Positions 6,103-15,529 of a stretch of DNA of 60,680 nt are shown here, piece by piece. A program made the translations under genes and the position numbers. Source of the stretch: an uncultured Alphaproteobacteria bacterium (GTDB taxonomy: Bacteria > Pseudomonadota > Alphaproteobacteria > Rhodobacterales > Rhodobacteraceae); NCBI GenBank assembly GCA_902556405.1, contig CACDWF010000004.1, positions 83,519 through 144,198 of the forward strand. Direction: 5' to 3'. Below the pieces are notes generated by a model that searched no databases, was not told the DNA's origin, and saw only the letters and a list, made by a program, of their open reading frames with translations. How positions within the stretch are numbered: the stretch's first letter is position 1; the number at the start of each line of letters is the position of its first letter.

Positions 6103-7774
6103 CAGCAAAAAACCCCTCTTAGCAGAACTTCCCAGAACGAGAGCAAGATTAATTCTGTTCGGCCTATTTGTAATGATAGGGTTTTCAATGATAAGCGTGA
6201 AGATAGCCTTTCTGGCATCAAAAGAAAATAAAAAAAATATACGTTACTCAGAGACGGAGAAAATTCAATCTAGATTAGATATTTCAGATAGGAATGGATA
6301 TATTCTAGCAACTAACCTTGACGGGGTTTCTGTTTATATTCGGCCTGAAGAAATTCAGAAAAAGTTGGTAGTCGCTCAACAATTGAAAAATATATTTCCA
6401 GATTTGGATGTAGACGTGCTATTGGATAAATTGAACGACGGCCGAAAATTTTTCTGGTTGAAAAGCCTAGTTTCACCAAAACAAGAAAAGGCACTTTTTG
6501 ATTTGGGTCAACCAGGAATTTATTTTGGAGAAAGAGAGTACCGTTTTTATCCATATGGAACCTTAGCATCTCACGTAATCGGCTACACCAAAGTAAATGA
6601 GTTTGACGTAAATTATGCTAAAATCTCGGGAATTTCCGGAGTGGAGAAAGCTTTTGAAGATGAGTTGGCGATAAAAAACGTATCCCAAAAAAAGAATAAC
6701 ACAATTAGTTTGTCTTTAGATTTACCAGTTCAAGCAGAAGTAGAAAATGTTTTAAAGGAATGGCAAAAAAGAATGGGTGCCAAAGCCGGAGGCGTTGTTA
6801 TGATGGACATTCATAATGGCGAAGTAATAGCGCTCGCTTCCTCCCCAGGCTTTGATGCTAACAAAGAAAAAGACGAACGAGTAAAAAATAAGGATGCTAG
6901 TATTTATTTTAATCGAGTTGTTCAGGGCGTCTATGAGATGGGATCAACATTTAAGATATTTTCAGTTGCCCAAGGTATAGAGAAGGATCTATTCACACTT
7001 GATACACAAATTGATACAAAGTCTTTTAGAATAAACTCCAGAAAAATTGAAGATAAGTATAACTTCAATAACAAAAGTTCTATTTACGAGATAATTGTGA
7101 GATCATCAAACGTTGGATCAGCGCGACTCGCTTTGATGGTGGGGGAGAAAGGCTTAAAGGAAATTTTCTCCAAACTCGGGCTTTTGGAGCCGGTTGGATT
7201 GGAATTGAGAGAGGCAAATTTAACTCGGCCCATTGTGCCAAAAAATTGGAGAGACATAACGCTAGCGACTGTATCGTATGGGTATGGAGTATCAGTTTCA
7301 CTATTACATTTAGCTAAAGCCTATGCAATCTTGGGGAATGGAGGATACTATGTAGCGCCAACCATTTTGAAAAAAAATCATGATGGTAATAGGGGTGCTA
7401 AGGTTTTAAAGAAAACAACCTCTGATGAAATTCTAAAATTATTAGAAGCTGTTGTTACCGACCAAAGAGGTACTGCAAGAATTTTAGAAAGTAAATATTA
7501 TCGTATTGGTGGGAAAACTGGTACGGCAGAGAAGGTTTCCCCTAACAAAAGAGGGTATCAAAAAGACAAGGTAGTTGCAAATTTTGTGGGACTATTCCCT
7601 CTCGAAAAGCCTAGATTTGTGATTGCAGCTTTGTTAGATGAACCAGAGAATAATCTTCTGAAGGAGCCATGTCGATATGCAAGCTGCACCGTCGTTCCGA
7701 TGGTAAAAAAGTTAGTTGAGAGAACTGGACCCTTAATGAATGTACTTCCTGAGTCCTATGCATCAAACTTTTAG
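6095..7774 (+). CDS. ftsI: Peptidoglycan transpeptidase FtsI (PBP3)
   Basis: FtsI is the septal DD-transpeptidase that cross-links new peptidoglycan with FtsW. A single N-terminal membrane anchor (about residues 19-42) is followed by the pedestal domain and the penicillin-binding domain. The active-site Ser284-x-x-Lys287 is in GSTFKIF, the SxN motif in RSSNVGSAR, and the KTG motif in GGKTGTAEK. ATG at 6095 overlaps the end of ftsL; a GTG immediately before it (6092) is also possible. The length of about 559 aa is normal. Confidence 0.96.
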   Translation: MSNSKKPLLAELPRTRARLILFGLFVMIGFSMISVKIAFLASKENKKNIRYSETEKIQSRLDISDRNGYILATNLDGVSVYIRPEEIQKKLVVAQQLKNIFPDLDVDVLLDKLNDGRKFFWLKSLVSPKQEKALFDLGQPGIYFGEREYRFYPYGTLASHVIGYTKVNEFDVNYAKISGISGVEKAFEDELAIKNVSQKKNNTISLSLDLPVQAEVENVLKEWQKRMGAKAGGVVMMDIHNGEVIALASSPGFDANKEKDERVKNKDASIYFNRVVQGVYEMGSTFKIFSVAQGIEKDLFTLDTQIDTKSFRINSRKIEDKYNFNNKSSIYEIIVRSSNVGSARLALMVGEKGLKEIFSKLGLLEPVGLELREANLTRPIVPKNWRDITLATVSYGYGVSVSLLHLAKAYAILGNGGYYVAPTILKKNHDGNRGAKVLKKTTSDEILKLLEAVVTDQRGTARILESKYYRIGGKTGTAEKVSPNKRGYQKDKVVANFVGLFPLEKPRFVIAALLDEPENNLLKEPCRYASCTVVPMVKKLVERTGPLMNVLPESYASNF

Positions 7775-7805
7775 AAAGGTTTTTGATGCTTTGGAGAATA
7801 AAGTT

Positions 7806-9287
7806 ATGAAAAAGCTTTCAGAGCTTAATGTTAAAGAAATTAAACGGAAAGGAAACTGGACGGATCAGGATCCTGAAATCATAGGTGTTGAAACTAACTC
7901 GCTTAAGGTGGAAAAAGGAGATATTTTTCTTGCAAGAGCTAGTAACACAAAAGAAAGCCATGGAATAATATTTAGCGATCAAGCTATTCAGAGAGGTGCA
8001 AGTCTAGTTATTACTGATCCGGATGGCTATCAATTTGCTTTAGATAAGGACTTGCATTCAACGGCACCTTTTCTAATAGTTGGAGATCTTGAGTACACTT
8101 TAAATTATATTTGTGACGTGTTTTATCCAGACAAACCAAATTTTGTTATGGGAGTCACAGGAACAAATGGAAAAACATCAGTAGTAAATTTTAGCCAACA
8201 GCTTATAGAACAAAAAAATAAGTCTTGCGTAACTATAGGTACTTTAGGAGTCGGCGGAGTTGTAAGTTTGAAAACTGAAAACACAACACCCGACCAATCC
8301 TATATTGCAAAAATTTTGCAGATGGCAAAGTTAAAGGGTGCGGATTATGCTCTATTAGAGGTGTCTTCGCATTCTCTAGTACAACGACGGATAAACGGGA
8401 TCCAATTTAAGGTTTTCTGTTTTACAAACCTATCACAAGATCACTTGGATTATCATAAAAATATGGAAAAATATTTTCAAGCTAAGTTAAGCATTCTCGA
8501 TGTATTGACGTTGGATACAAAAATAATAATTAATATTGACACTGAATATGGAAAAAGATTTTTTGCAAAAGCTAAAAATATGGGGTTCAAGATCGAAACG
8601 ATTGGGTTTAGTGATAGAGCGGATGTTAAGCTAAGGATCCTCCAAGGCACAGCGAATATCCAATTTATCGAAATTGTGAAAGGCGCATTGATCTATGAAT
8701 TTCAAACGCATTTAATAGGTGCGTTTCAGGCACTAAATATAGGAATGGCATTGCTCGCTTGCGAGAAATTTGGGTTTAATTTTCAAGAGATGGTGGATTC
8801 CTGCAGCTCATTGAAGCCGGTTCCCGGTAGATTGGAATTTGTTGGGAAAACAAAAAAGGGGGCGTTAGTGTATATAGATTTTGCTCACACTCCTGATGCG
8901 TTAAAGCACCTCTTGAAATCACTAAGAGTGTTAACAAAAGGTAGGTTACTGTTGGTTTTCGGTGCAGGAGGAGAAAGAGATAAAGATAAAAGAAAGTTCA
9001 TGGGTTCAATTGCGTATAAATATAGCGATGTGATTTATGTAACAGATGATAATCCTCGCCATGAAGATGCTAAGTCTATAAGAAAGCAAATTATGGAGAG
9101 CTGTCCAAGTGCTATTGAAATTGAAGATCGAGCAGCGGCAATAACAATAGCAATTCAGCAGGCCCAACTAGATGATGTTGTAATAATTGCAGGTAAAGGT
9201 CATGAACAGGTACAAATAGTGAGAGATAATTATTTTCCGTTTAGCGATTTTGAACAAGCCAGCATAGCTATTCAATTAATAGAGTAG
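7806..9287 (+). CDS. murE: UDP-MurNAc-L-Ala-D-Glu:meso-diaminopimelate ligase MurE
   Basis: MurE adds the third stem-peptide residue in the cytoplasm. The Mur-ligase ATP loop GVTGTNGKTS and the substrate motif DDNPRHED are present. The DNPR form is characteristic of enzymes that use meso-diaminopimelate, so the wall is DAP-type. The frame is open back to 7740 inside ftsI, but ATG at 7806 has a clear GGAG at 7795-7798 and matches the family N-terminus. The gap to ftsI is 31 bp. Confidence 0.96.
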   Translation: MKKLSELNVKEIKRKGNWTDQDPEIIGVETNSLKVEKGDIFLARASNTKESHGIIFSDQAIQRGASLVITDPDGYQFALDKDLHSTAPFLIVGDLEYTLNYICDVFYPDKPNFVMGVTGTNGKTSVVNFSQQLIEQKNKSCVTIGTLGVGGVVSLKTENTTPDQSYIAKILQMAKLKGADYALLEVSSHSLVQRRINGIQFKVFCFTNLSQDHLDYHKNMEKYFQAKLSILDVLTLDTKIIINIDTEYGKRFFAKAKNMGFKIETIGFSDRADVKLRILQGTANIQFIEIVKGALIYEFQTHLIGAFQALNIGMALLACEKFGFNFQEMVDSCSSLKPVPGRLEFVGKTKKGALVYIDFAHTPDALKHLLKSLRVLTKGRLLLVFGAGGERDKDKRKFMGSIAYKYSDVIYVTDDNPRHEDAKSIRKQIMESCPSAIEIEDRAAAITIAIQQAQLDDVVIIAGKGHEQVQIVRDNYFPFSDFEQASIAIQLIE

Positions 9288-9294
9288 TATAAAA

Positions 9295-10710
9295 TTGACA
9301 GATGTTTTATGGAATAAATTGACAGCTGAGGCGGCTACATTAGGTCAAAGCAAATCGTTCTGGGAAGTCACAGGTATATCGTTTGATACTAGGAAAATTA
9401 ATAAAGGGGATTTATTTATAGCGCTGCCAGGGAAAAGAGATGGTCACGATTTTGTTAAAGCAGCTTTTGATTATGGAGCAGCAGCTGCCATGGTCACTAA
9501 AATACCAAAAGGTTTCAATGAAAATGATAATCTATTAGTTGTCGACGATGTTATGAAGGCATTAGTCAGAATGGCAAAGACTGCTAGAAATGAGTCTAAG
9601 GCCATTTTCATTGGAATTACTGGAACATCCGGAAAAACCTCCACAAAGGATATGGGAGGCCTAATTTTTAATAGATATGGCAAGACACATCTTTCAGAGA
9701 AAAGTTACAATAATATTTTAGGTTGTTCGTTAACATTAGCCACTATACCCAAAGATACTGAATACGCTTTAGTGGAAATTGGAACAAATAGCTTGGGCGA
9801 AATTGAAGAATTATCCCATATAGTCAAGCCTGATCATATTATAATAACGGACGTATCAATTGGTCATATCGAGGGTCTAAAGTCTTTAGATAATATCGTC
9901 GAAGAGAAAGCTTCCATTTGTTCAGGCCAAAAACAAAAGGGTACTGCAATTATACCAAGTGGAATTGAAAAATTTAGCCAACTAAAAGCGAAAGTTGAGG
10001 CTTTTGGACCAAAGTTAATCTCAGTAGGAGAAGATGAAGTTAGCGATGTGAGGATCAGCGATACGGAAGTTTTGAACAATGCTGTTACCTCAAAAATTTT
10101 AGATCTAAAGCAAAATTTATGGAATATAAGTCTTAAAACTGCTGGAAAACATTACATGAAAAATGCAGCTGCGTTATTGGCACTTGTGTTCTCATTAAAG
10201 TTGAATCCATCTAAAGCGATTTTTGCTTTAGAGAGTTGGTCCCCATTAGCTGGACGCGGCCAAGTTTTAGAAATTGAAGTCAAATACAGTAATTATAAAA
10301 TATCCATATACCTCATAGATGAAAGCTATAATGCAAATCCTGGTTCGGTGAAATCGTCTCTAGAAACTCTTGCCAGTATCTATTCAAACCGAAAAGGTAA
10401 ATATAAGTATAACAGAAAAATAGCTGTTTTAGGAGATATGCTAGAATTAGGATTTTTTGAGGTTGAAGAACATGTGAATATATCTAGATTTGCAAGATTA
10501 GATAAAATCGATAAAATTTATTGCGTAGGATCTCGTATGAGAAAGCTTTATGATGTATTGCCATCCCTTAAGCAAGGGTTTTGGACTGAAACCGCAGAAG
10601 AAATGCAACATATTTTGGTTAATAACCTTAAAGACGGCGACATAGTAATGATTAAAGGTTCTTTCTCAATAGGTATGAATACGATAGTTAACAAATTGAA
10701 AAACACTTAA
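9295..10710 (+). CDS. murF: UDP-MurNAc-tripeptide:D-Ala-D-Ala ligase MurF
   Basis: MurF attaches D-Ala-D-Ala to complete the pentapeptide. It has the N-terminal Mur domain (ISFDTRKINKGDLFIALPG), the ATP loop GITGTSGKTSTKD, the central IGTNSLGEIE region and the C-terminal DESYNANPGSVKSSLE motif typical of MurF. The only upstream-complete start is TTG at 9295, seven bases after the murE stop. No ATG exists before the first conserved motif. The length of 471 aa is normal. Confidence 0.95.
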   Translation: MTDVLWNKLTAEAATLGQSKSFWEVTGISFDTRKINKGDLFIALPGKRDGHDFVKAAFDYGAAAAMVTKIPKGFNENDNLLVVDDVMKALVRMAKTARNESKAIFIGITGTSGKTSTKDMGGLIFNRYGKTHLSEKSYNNILGCSLTLATIPKDTEYALVEIGTNSLGEIEELSHIVKPDHIIITDVSIGHIEGLKSLDNIVEEKASICSGQKQKGTAIIPSGIEKFSQLKAKVEAFGPKLISVGEDEVSDVRISDTEVLNNAVTSKILDLKQNLWNISLKTAGKHYMKNAAALLALVFSLKLNPSKAIFALESWSPLAGRGQVLEIEVKYSNYKISIYLIDESYNANPGSVKSSLETLASIYSNRKGKYKYNRKIAVLGDMLELGFFEVEEHVNISRFARLDKIDKIYCVGSRMRKLYDVLPSLKQGFWTETAEEMQHILVNNLKDGDIVMIKGSFSIGMNTIVNKLKNT

Positions 10711-10728
10711 TAATTTAGAGTTTCAGCG

Positions 10729-11814
10729 ATGTTGTATTTTTTGAGTTTTTTATCAGATGGTGGTGATATATTTAATCTATTCCGCTATATAACTTTTCGT
10801 GCGGGGGGTGCTTTTTTTACAGCTCTCATAATATTTTTTACTTTTGGGAAATACAGTATAAATTTTTTAAAAAAATTGCAAAAGGAGGGGCAACCAATAA
10901 GAGAGGATGGCCCCGAGGAACACATTATCAAAAAAGCCGGGACTCCTACGATGGGAGGGGTGATTATATTATTAGGGGTTATAGTCTCTACTATGTTGTG
11001 GGCTCGTTTAGATAATGAGTATGTGTGGATTATACTTTTTGTGACTTTTTCTTTCGGCTTAATTGGCTTAATTGATGATTATATCAAAGTCGTTAAAAGA
11101 AGTAATAAAGGACTTTCTGGTCGCCTGAGATTGCTAATTGGATTTCTAATCGCGTTCTTTGCAGTTTACTTCATTCAGACACAACATCTTGATGATTTGA
11201 GTAGGTCCCTTGCTTTACCAATTTTCAAAGATTATTTAGTATTTTTGGGACTCTTCTTTTTCCCATTTGCTATGTTTGTGATTGTTGGTTCTGCTAACGC
11301 TGTTAATTTAACAGATGGATTGGATGGATTGGCTATTATGCCAGTTATAATTGCAGGAGCATCGCTAGGTATTATCTCTTACATAGTAGGGAGAGCAGAT
11401 TATTCGTCATACCTCGATATTCATTATATTAAAGGTAGTGGTGAAATACTTATATTTTCTTCAGCTCTAATAGGTAGTGGTTTGGGGTTTTTGTGGTACA
11501 ACGCCCCTCCTGCTGCAGTTTTTATGGGAGATACTGGATCATTATCTCTTGGCTCAGCTCTTGGTTGCATAGCAGTATCAATTAAACATGAGCTTGTCTT
11601 ATTGATCGTTGGAGGTTTGTTCGTGATTGAAACACTTTCTGTAATTATCCAAGTATTATTTTTTAAGATCACTGGAAAAAGAGTTTTTCTGATGGCGCCG
11701 ATACATCATCACTTTGAAAAACTAGGTTGGTCAGAGTCCCAGATAGTAATAAGGTTCTGGATTATTGCGGTCATACTAGCTGCTCTTGGAATGGCAACGC
11801 TAAAGCTCAGGTAA
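10729..11814 (+). CDS. mraY: Phospho-MurNAc-pentapeptide transferase MraY
   Basis: MraY transfers phospho-MurNAc-pentapeptide to undecaprenyl phosphate, forming lipid I at the inner membrane. It has about ten hydrophobic segments and the diagnostic motifs KKAGTPTMGG, GLIDDYIKV, NAVNLTDGLDGLA, FMGDTGSLSLG and MAPIHHHFEKLGW, which include the aspartates and the histidine triad of the active site. The length of 361 aa is typical. It follows murF by 18 bp and precedes murD by 1 bp. Confidence 0.97.
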   Translation: MLYFLSFLSDGGDIFNLFRYITFRAGGAFFTALIIFFTFGKYSINFLKKLQKEGQPIREDGPEEHIIKKAGTPTMGGVIILLGVIVSTMLWARLDNEYVWIILFVTFSFGLIGLIDDYIKVVKRSNKGLSGRLRLLIGFLIAFFAVYFIQTQHLDDLSRSLALPIFKDYLVFLGLFFFPFAMFVIVGSANAVNLTDGLDGLAIMPVIIAGASLGIISYIVGRADYSSYLDIHYIKGSGEILIFSSALIGSGLGFLWYNAPPAAVFMGDTGSLSLGSALGCIAVSIKHELVLLIVGGLFVIETLSVIIQVLFFKITGKRVFLMAPIHHHFEKLGWSESQIVIRFWIIAVILAALGMATLKLR

Positions 11815-11815
11815 A

Positions 11816-13216
11816 ATGATAAATTTAAAGAGCCTGAGAAATAAAAAAGTGGGAGTTTTGGGCTTAGAAAAGACAGGTTTATCTGTTATCAAGGCTGTAG
11901 AGCAAGCAGGCGGCTCATTAATCTGTTGGGATGATGATGAAGAAAAGAGAGATAAAATTATATTTAATGGGGTCACTGTTAAAGATCTTAATGATAGAAA
12001 TTCAATTAGGGAGCTAGATCTTCTTGTTGTAAGTCCTGGGGTGCCCCACTTGTACCCAAATGCACATCCAATAGTCGCCTTGGCATATGAATTAAATATA
12101 AGAGTGGACAATGATATTGGACTATTTTTTTCAAGCTATATTGAAGAAGAATATGACGCTTTCAGCGATCCACCAAAGATTATCGCTATAACGGGTTCAA
12201 ATGGTAAATCTACTGCAACGGCATTGGCTAGTCACGTGCTTTCTAAATTTTTCAGTGATGTAGAAATGGGAGGCAATATAGGCAAACCTGTTTTAGAATT
12301 AAGTCCAATTAAGGAAGGCTCTATCAGGCTTTTGGAACTCTCTTCTTATCAAATCGAATTGGCAAAAAACTTGGCTCCAAATATTGCGGCTTTCATCAAT
12401 TTTTCTTCAGACCATCTTCAAAGACATGGAGGGTTAGGGGGTTATTTTTATGCTAAAGCACGACTATTTTTAGAAAACTTAACAGATATGTCTGTGATTA
12501 ATATTGATACCAACGAGGGCTTGTTCTTATATCAGAGACTTAACTCAGCTGATAATAAAATTATAGCTATTAGCAGTAAACTAGATATCACAGGTTATTT
12601 ATGGGCTGTAGTTCTAAAAGGATATTTTATTACAGAATGGAAGAAGGGTCGGAAGGTTTACTCTTTTGATTTAAGAAATCTAGGTGATAGCTTCTTTAGC
12701 TTGCGTGAAAGTCTTTTAGCCGTTTATGCATTGGCAAGATCATTTGGTATAGCCCCTAAAAGTATCCTAACCAAATGTAATGGATTTGTGCCGCTTGCGC
12801 ATAGAAACCAATTGATAGATGTTATTAGGGGTGTAAAATTTATAAATGATAGTAAAGCTACCAACGTTGATGCAACTATACATGCGCTAAAAACTCATAA
12901 AAATGTCCACTTGATTTTAGGTGGGCGTGCAAAAGAGAATAATTTTTATCAACTTCAAAATAGCATGAAATTTATATCTAAGATCTATCTTATAGGAGAG
13001 GCAGCTAAACTTATAGCAAGTAACTTGGAAGGTGATGAAATTGAGCAATGTGAAACTTTAGACAATGCTTTTGATCGAGCAATAAGTGTTGCCATGGATG
13101 GAGACACAATTCTATTCTCACCTGCTTGTGCTAGTTTTGATCAATACTTGAATTTTGAAGAAAGAGGAAAGCACTTTGTCTCCCTAGTTGAAAAATATAG
13201 GAAAAATGTAATTTAG
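11816..13216 (+). CDS. murD: UDP-MurNAc-L-alanine:D-glutamate ligase MurD
   Basis: MurD is the second Mur ligase and adds D-glutamate. The N-terminal Rossmann-like segment (KVGVLGLEKTGLSVIKAV), the ATP loop AITGSNGKSTATAL, the acidic-residue motif RLLELSSYQIE and the C-terminal FINDSKATNVDAT and ILGGRAKE motifs are all present. The length of 466 aa is normal. It is followed by a 55-bp gap, the largest within the mur part of the cluster, before ftsW. I see no convincing promoter in that gap. Confidence 0.96.
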   Translation: MINLKSLRNKKVGVLGLEKTGLSVIKAVEQAGGSLICWDDDEEKRDKIIFNGVTVKDLNDRNSIRELDLLVVSPGVPHLYPNAHPIVALAYELNIRVDNDIGLFFSSYIEEEYDAFSDPPKIIAITGSNGKSTATALASHVLSKFFSDVEMGGNIGKPVLELSPIKEGSIRLLELSSYQIELAKNLAPNIAAFINFSSDHLQRHGGLGGYFYAKARLFLENLTDMSVINIDTNEGLFLYQRLNSADNKIIAISSKLDITGYLWAVVLKGYFITEWKKGRKVYSFDLRNLGDSFFSLRESLLAVYALARSFGIAPKSILTKCNGFVPLAHRNQLIDVIRGVKFINDSKATNVDATIHALKTHKNVHLILGGRAKENNFYQLQNSMKFISKIYLIGEAAKLIASNLEGDEIEQCETLDNAFDRAISVAMDGDTILFSPACASFDQYLNFEERGKHFVSLVEKYRKNVI

Positions 13217-13271
13217 TGTGTCTTTTTAATTTAACTAATGGTAGTGTCTTAATTAAAAACGAGCAGTAAAG

Positions 13272-14432
13272 ATGACAGATATAATACACGGTAGCCCCCG
13301 TGCTATGCCTGTGGACAATCCATTTTTTCGTTGGTGGCAATCTATCGATCAATGGACATTGCTAGCGGCTCTAGGCCTCATCGTAACTGGGTTGCTTCTA
13401 CAAATGGCGGCTTCAGTCCCTCTTGCTGACTCCAATGATATGCCTGCGTTTTTCTATGTTTACAGGCAAACTATTTACAGCATAATTTCGTTTTCTCTTA
13501 TTGTCTTTTTATCTTCCACAAACTTATCAGTTGTACGAAGATTTGGGATAACAGGTTTTTTTTGTGCAGTTATTGCACTTGCACTTCTTCCAATTTTTGG
13601 CACTGATTTTGGGAAGGGAGCAGTACGATGGTTTTCATTAAATTGGCTAACAATTCAACCATCTGAATACTTAAAACCATTTTTTGTAGTTTTTGTATCT
13701 TGGATTGTTGCAGGTAACATACATAGCAATCCAAGAGCGGGGTTGACTTTATCGTTTTTTTCAATGGCCATTTGCGTATTTTTACTTGCCATGCAACCAG
13801 ACCTCGGCCAGACCGTGGTTTTGATTGGTTGCTGGGTTTTGATCCATTTTATTATTGGGGTCTCTTGGCTGTTCTCAACGGTTTTTTTTACGTTTGCTTC
13901 AACTGTAGGTTTTATATTTTATCAATTCTCTAATCACGTAGCGATCAGATTACAAACTTTTTTTTCAAATGTTATCGAACCAACATCTCAGATTGGTTTA
14001 GTTGAGCAAGCAATTCACTCAGGTGGGTTTTTGGGAGTCGGTGCTGGAAACGGAAAGATCAAATGGAGCCTACCTGACGCTCACACTGATTTTATCATCG
14101 CAGTTGCCATAGAGGAATTCGGTCTAATAGTGTTTATTTTGATTTTAACACTGTTTATCGTCATCCTGTTAAGAACGCTATCAAGGTTATTAGTTGAAAG
14201 GAATCCATTTTTATTATTGGTTGGCCTTGGTTTGTTGACGATCATTCAGACGCAGGCACTTATTAATTTAGGGGTAGCGGCTCGTTTACTCCCCACTAAG
14301 GGGATGACATTGCCCTTCATCAGCTATGGAGGGTCTTCAATGGTCGCTATGGGGATATTAATGGGCATCCTACTTAATGTAACAAGGCGTAGACCCAGTG
14401 AGAATATAGATAGCTTCATGGGGGGTACTTAA
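13272..14432 (+). CDS. ftsW: Septal peptidoglycan glycosyltransferase FtsW
   Basis: FtsW is the SEDS-family polymerase that makes septal glycan strands with FtsI. The protein has a cytoplasmic N-terminus with DNPFFRWWQSIDQW and then about ten membrane helices. SEDS motifs are visible: GAVRWFSLNWLTIQPSEYLKP, AMQPDLGQT, PDAHTDFIIAVAIEEFG and LPFISYGGSSM. Its TAA stop shares one base with the murG ATG (TAATG). The length of 386 aa is normal. Confidence 0.96.
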   Translation: MTDIIHGSPRAMPVDNPFFRWWQSIDQWTLLAALGLIVTGLLLQMAASVPLADSNDMPAFFYVYRQTIYSIISFSLIVFLSSTNLSVVRRFGITGFFCAVIALALLPIFGTDFGKGAVRWFSLNWLTIQPSEYLKPFFVVFVSWIVAGNIHSNPRAGLTLSFFSMAICVFLLAMQPDLGQTVVLIGCWVLIHFIIGVSWLFSTVFFTFASTVGFIFYQFSNHVAIRLQTFFSNVIEPTSQIGLVEQAIHSGGFLGVGAGNGKIKWSLPDAHTDFIIAVAIEEFGLIVFILILTLFIVILLRTLSRLLVERNPFLLLVGLGLLTIIQTQALINLGVAARLLPTKGMTLPFISYGGSSMVAMGILMGILLNVTRRRPSENIDSFMGGT

Positions 14433-15529
14433 TGGATAAAAAAGGTGTTTGTATATTATCAACAGGAGGCACTGGTGGTCATGTCTTGCCTTGCACTGCT
14501 CTGGCAACCGAACTTAATAATGTTGGATGGGAGGTTATAATTTTTACCGACACAAGAGGTTTACAGTATGTGGATAAAAGTTCAAATAAGTACTCAATAG
14601 AGGTTGTCAACATCTCCTCGGAGACAGCATCGCTTCGAAAGAAACTAATAGAGCTATCTCATCAACTGCCCCTCGGAGCTTTGCGCTCAGCGAAGCTTAT
14701 GTTAATGAAAAAGCCAAAGTTTGTCTTAGGCTTTGGTGGAGTTTCTACCTTTCCAATTCTGTTCGTGTCTGTCCTGCTTAGAATTCCCATATTTATCCAG
14801 GAACAGAATGCAGTTCTAGGAAGAGTAAATAGATTTTTTCAAAGGTTTAGTACAAAAGTATTCTGCCATTTTTCAAATACTTTATTTCTAGACTCAAAGA
14901 TAAGCTTAAACACTGGCAACCCGATTAGAAATAAAGTCCTTAAAAAGTCTAACTCCCAATACCTGGAGCCTGGCCCATGGCCTATCACTTTGTTAGTGCT
15001 TGGGGGCTCACAGGGTGCAAGGTTACTATCTGATGCTTTACCAAAATGTATAGAAACGCTATCTAAGAAAACTAAAGAAAGGTTAACAATATTTCATCAG
15101 GCAAGAAGGGATGATATAGACAGAGTGCTAGCAGCTTACAGAGATATGGACCTGAGAGCATGCGTGCAGCCATTCTTTGAAGATGTGGAAAGACTAATGT
15201 CAGAGTCACAAATAATTATTTGCAGAGCTGGATCTAATACATTAGCAGATATATCGATCGTGGGAAGGCCAGCAATTTTAATACCTTTAAAGCACGCTAA
15301 AGATGAACACCAGCTTCGAAATGCTAAAATGTTTGCTGAGGAAGGCGGGGCAATAGTGGTTGAAGAAAGTCCAAGTCTTGTGGAAGATTTATCTGAAAAG
15401 TTAAGCCTTGTTTTGAGATCTCCTTCAAAAACAAGGGTCATGGCCGATAAAGCATTAAAAACGGGTAAACCTAATGCCTCAAAAAATATTATTAAAACAA
15501 TTGAGATACTTTTGGGAAAAAACGAATGA
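14432..15529 (+). CDS. murG: Lipid II synthase MurG (GlcNAc transferase)
   Basis: MurG adds GlcNAc to lipid I at the inner face of the membrane. The glycine-rich GGTGGHVLP loop, GFGGVSTFP, the QEQNAVLGRVNR membrane-facing motif, LGGSQGARLL and the UDP-GlcNAc-binding RAGSNTLADI...GRPAILIPLKHAKDEHQ region are all present. At 365 aa it is full length. It is coupled at both ends, by a 1-nt overlap with ftsW and an ATGA overlap with murC. Confidence 0.97.
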   Translation: MDKKGVCILSTGGTGGHVLPCTALATELNNVGWEVIIFTDTRGLQYVDKSSNKYSIEVVNISSETASLRKKLIELSHQLPLGALRSAKLMLMKKPKFVLGFGGVSTFPILFVSVLLRIPIFIQEQNAVLGRVNRFFQRFSTKVFCHFSNTLFLDSKISLNTGNPIRNKVLKKSNSQYLEPGPWPITLLVLGGSQGARLLSDALPKCIETLSKKTKERLTIFHQARRDDIDRVLAAYRDMDLRACVQPFFEDVERLMSESQIIICRAGSNTLADISIVGRPAILIPLKHAKDEHQLRNAKMFAEEGGAIVVEESPSLVEDLSEKLSLVLRSPSKTRVMADKALKTGKPNASKNIIKTIEILLGKNE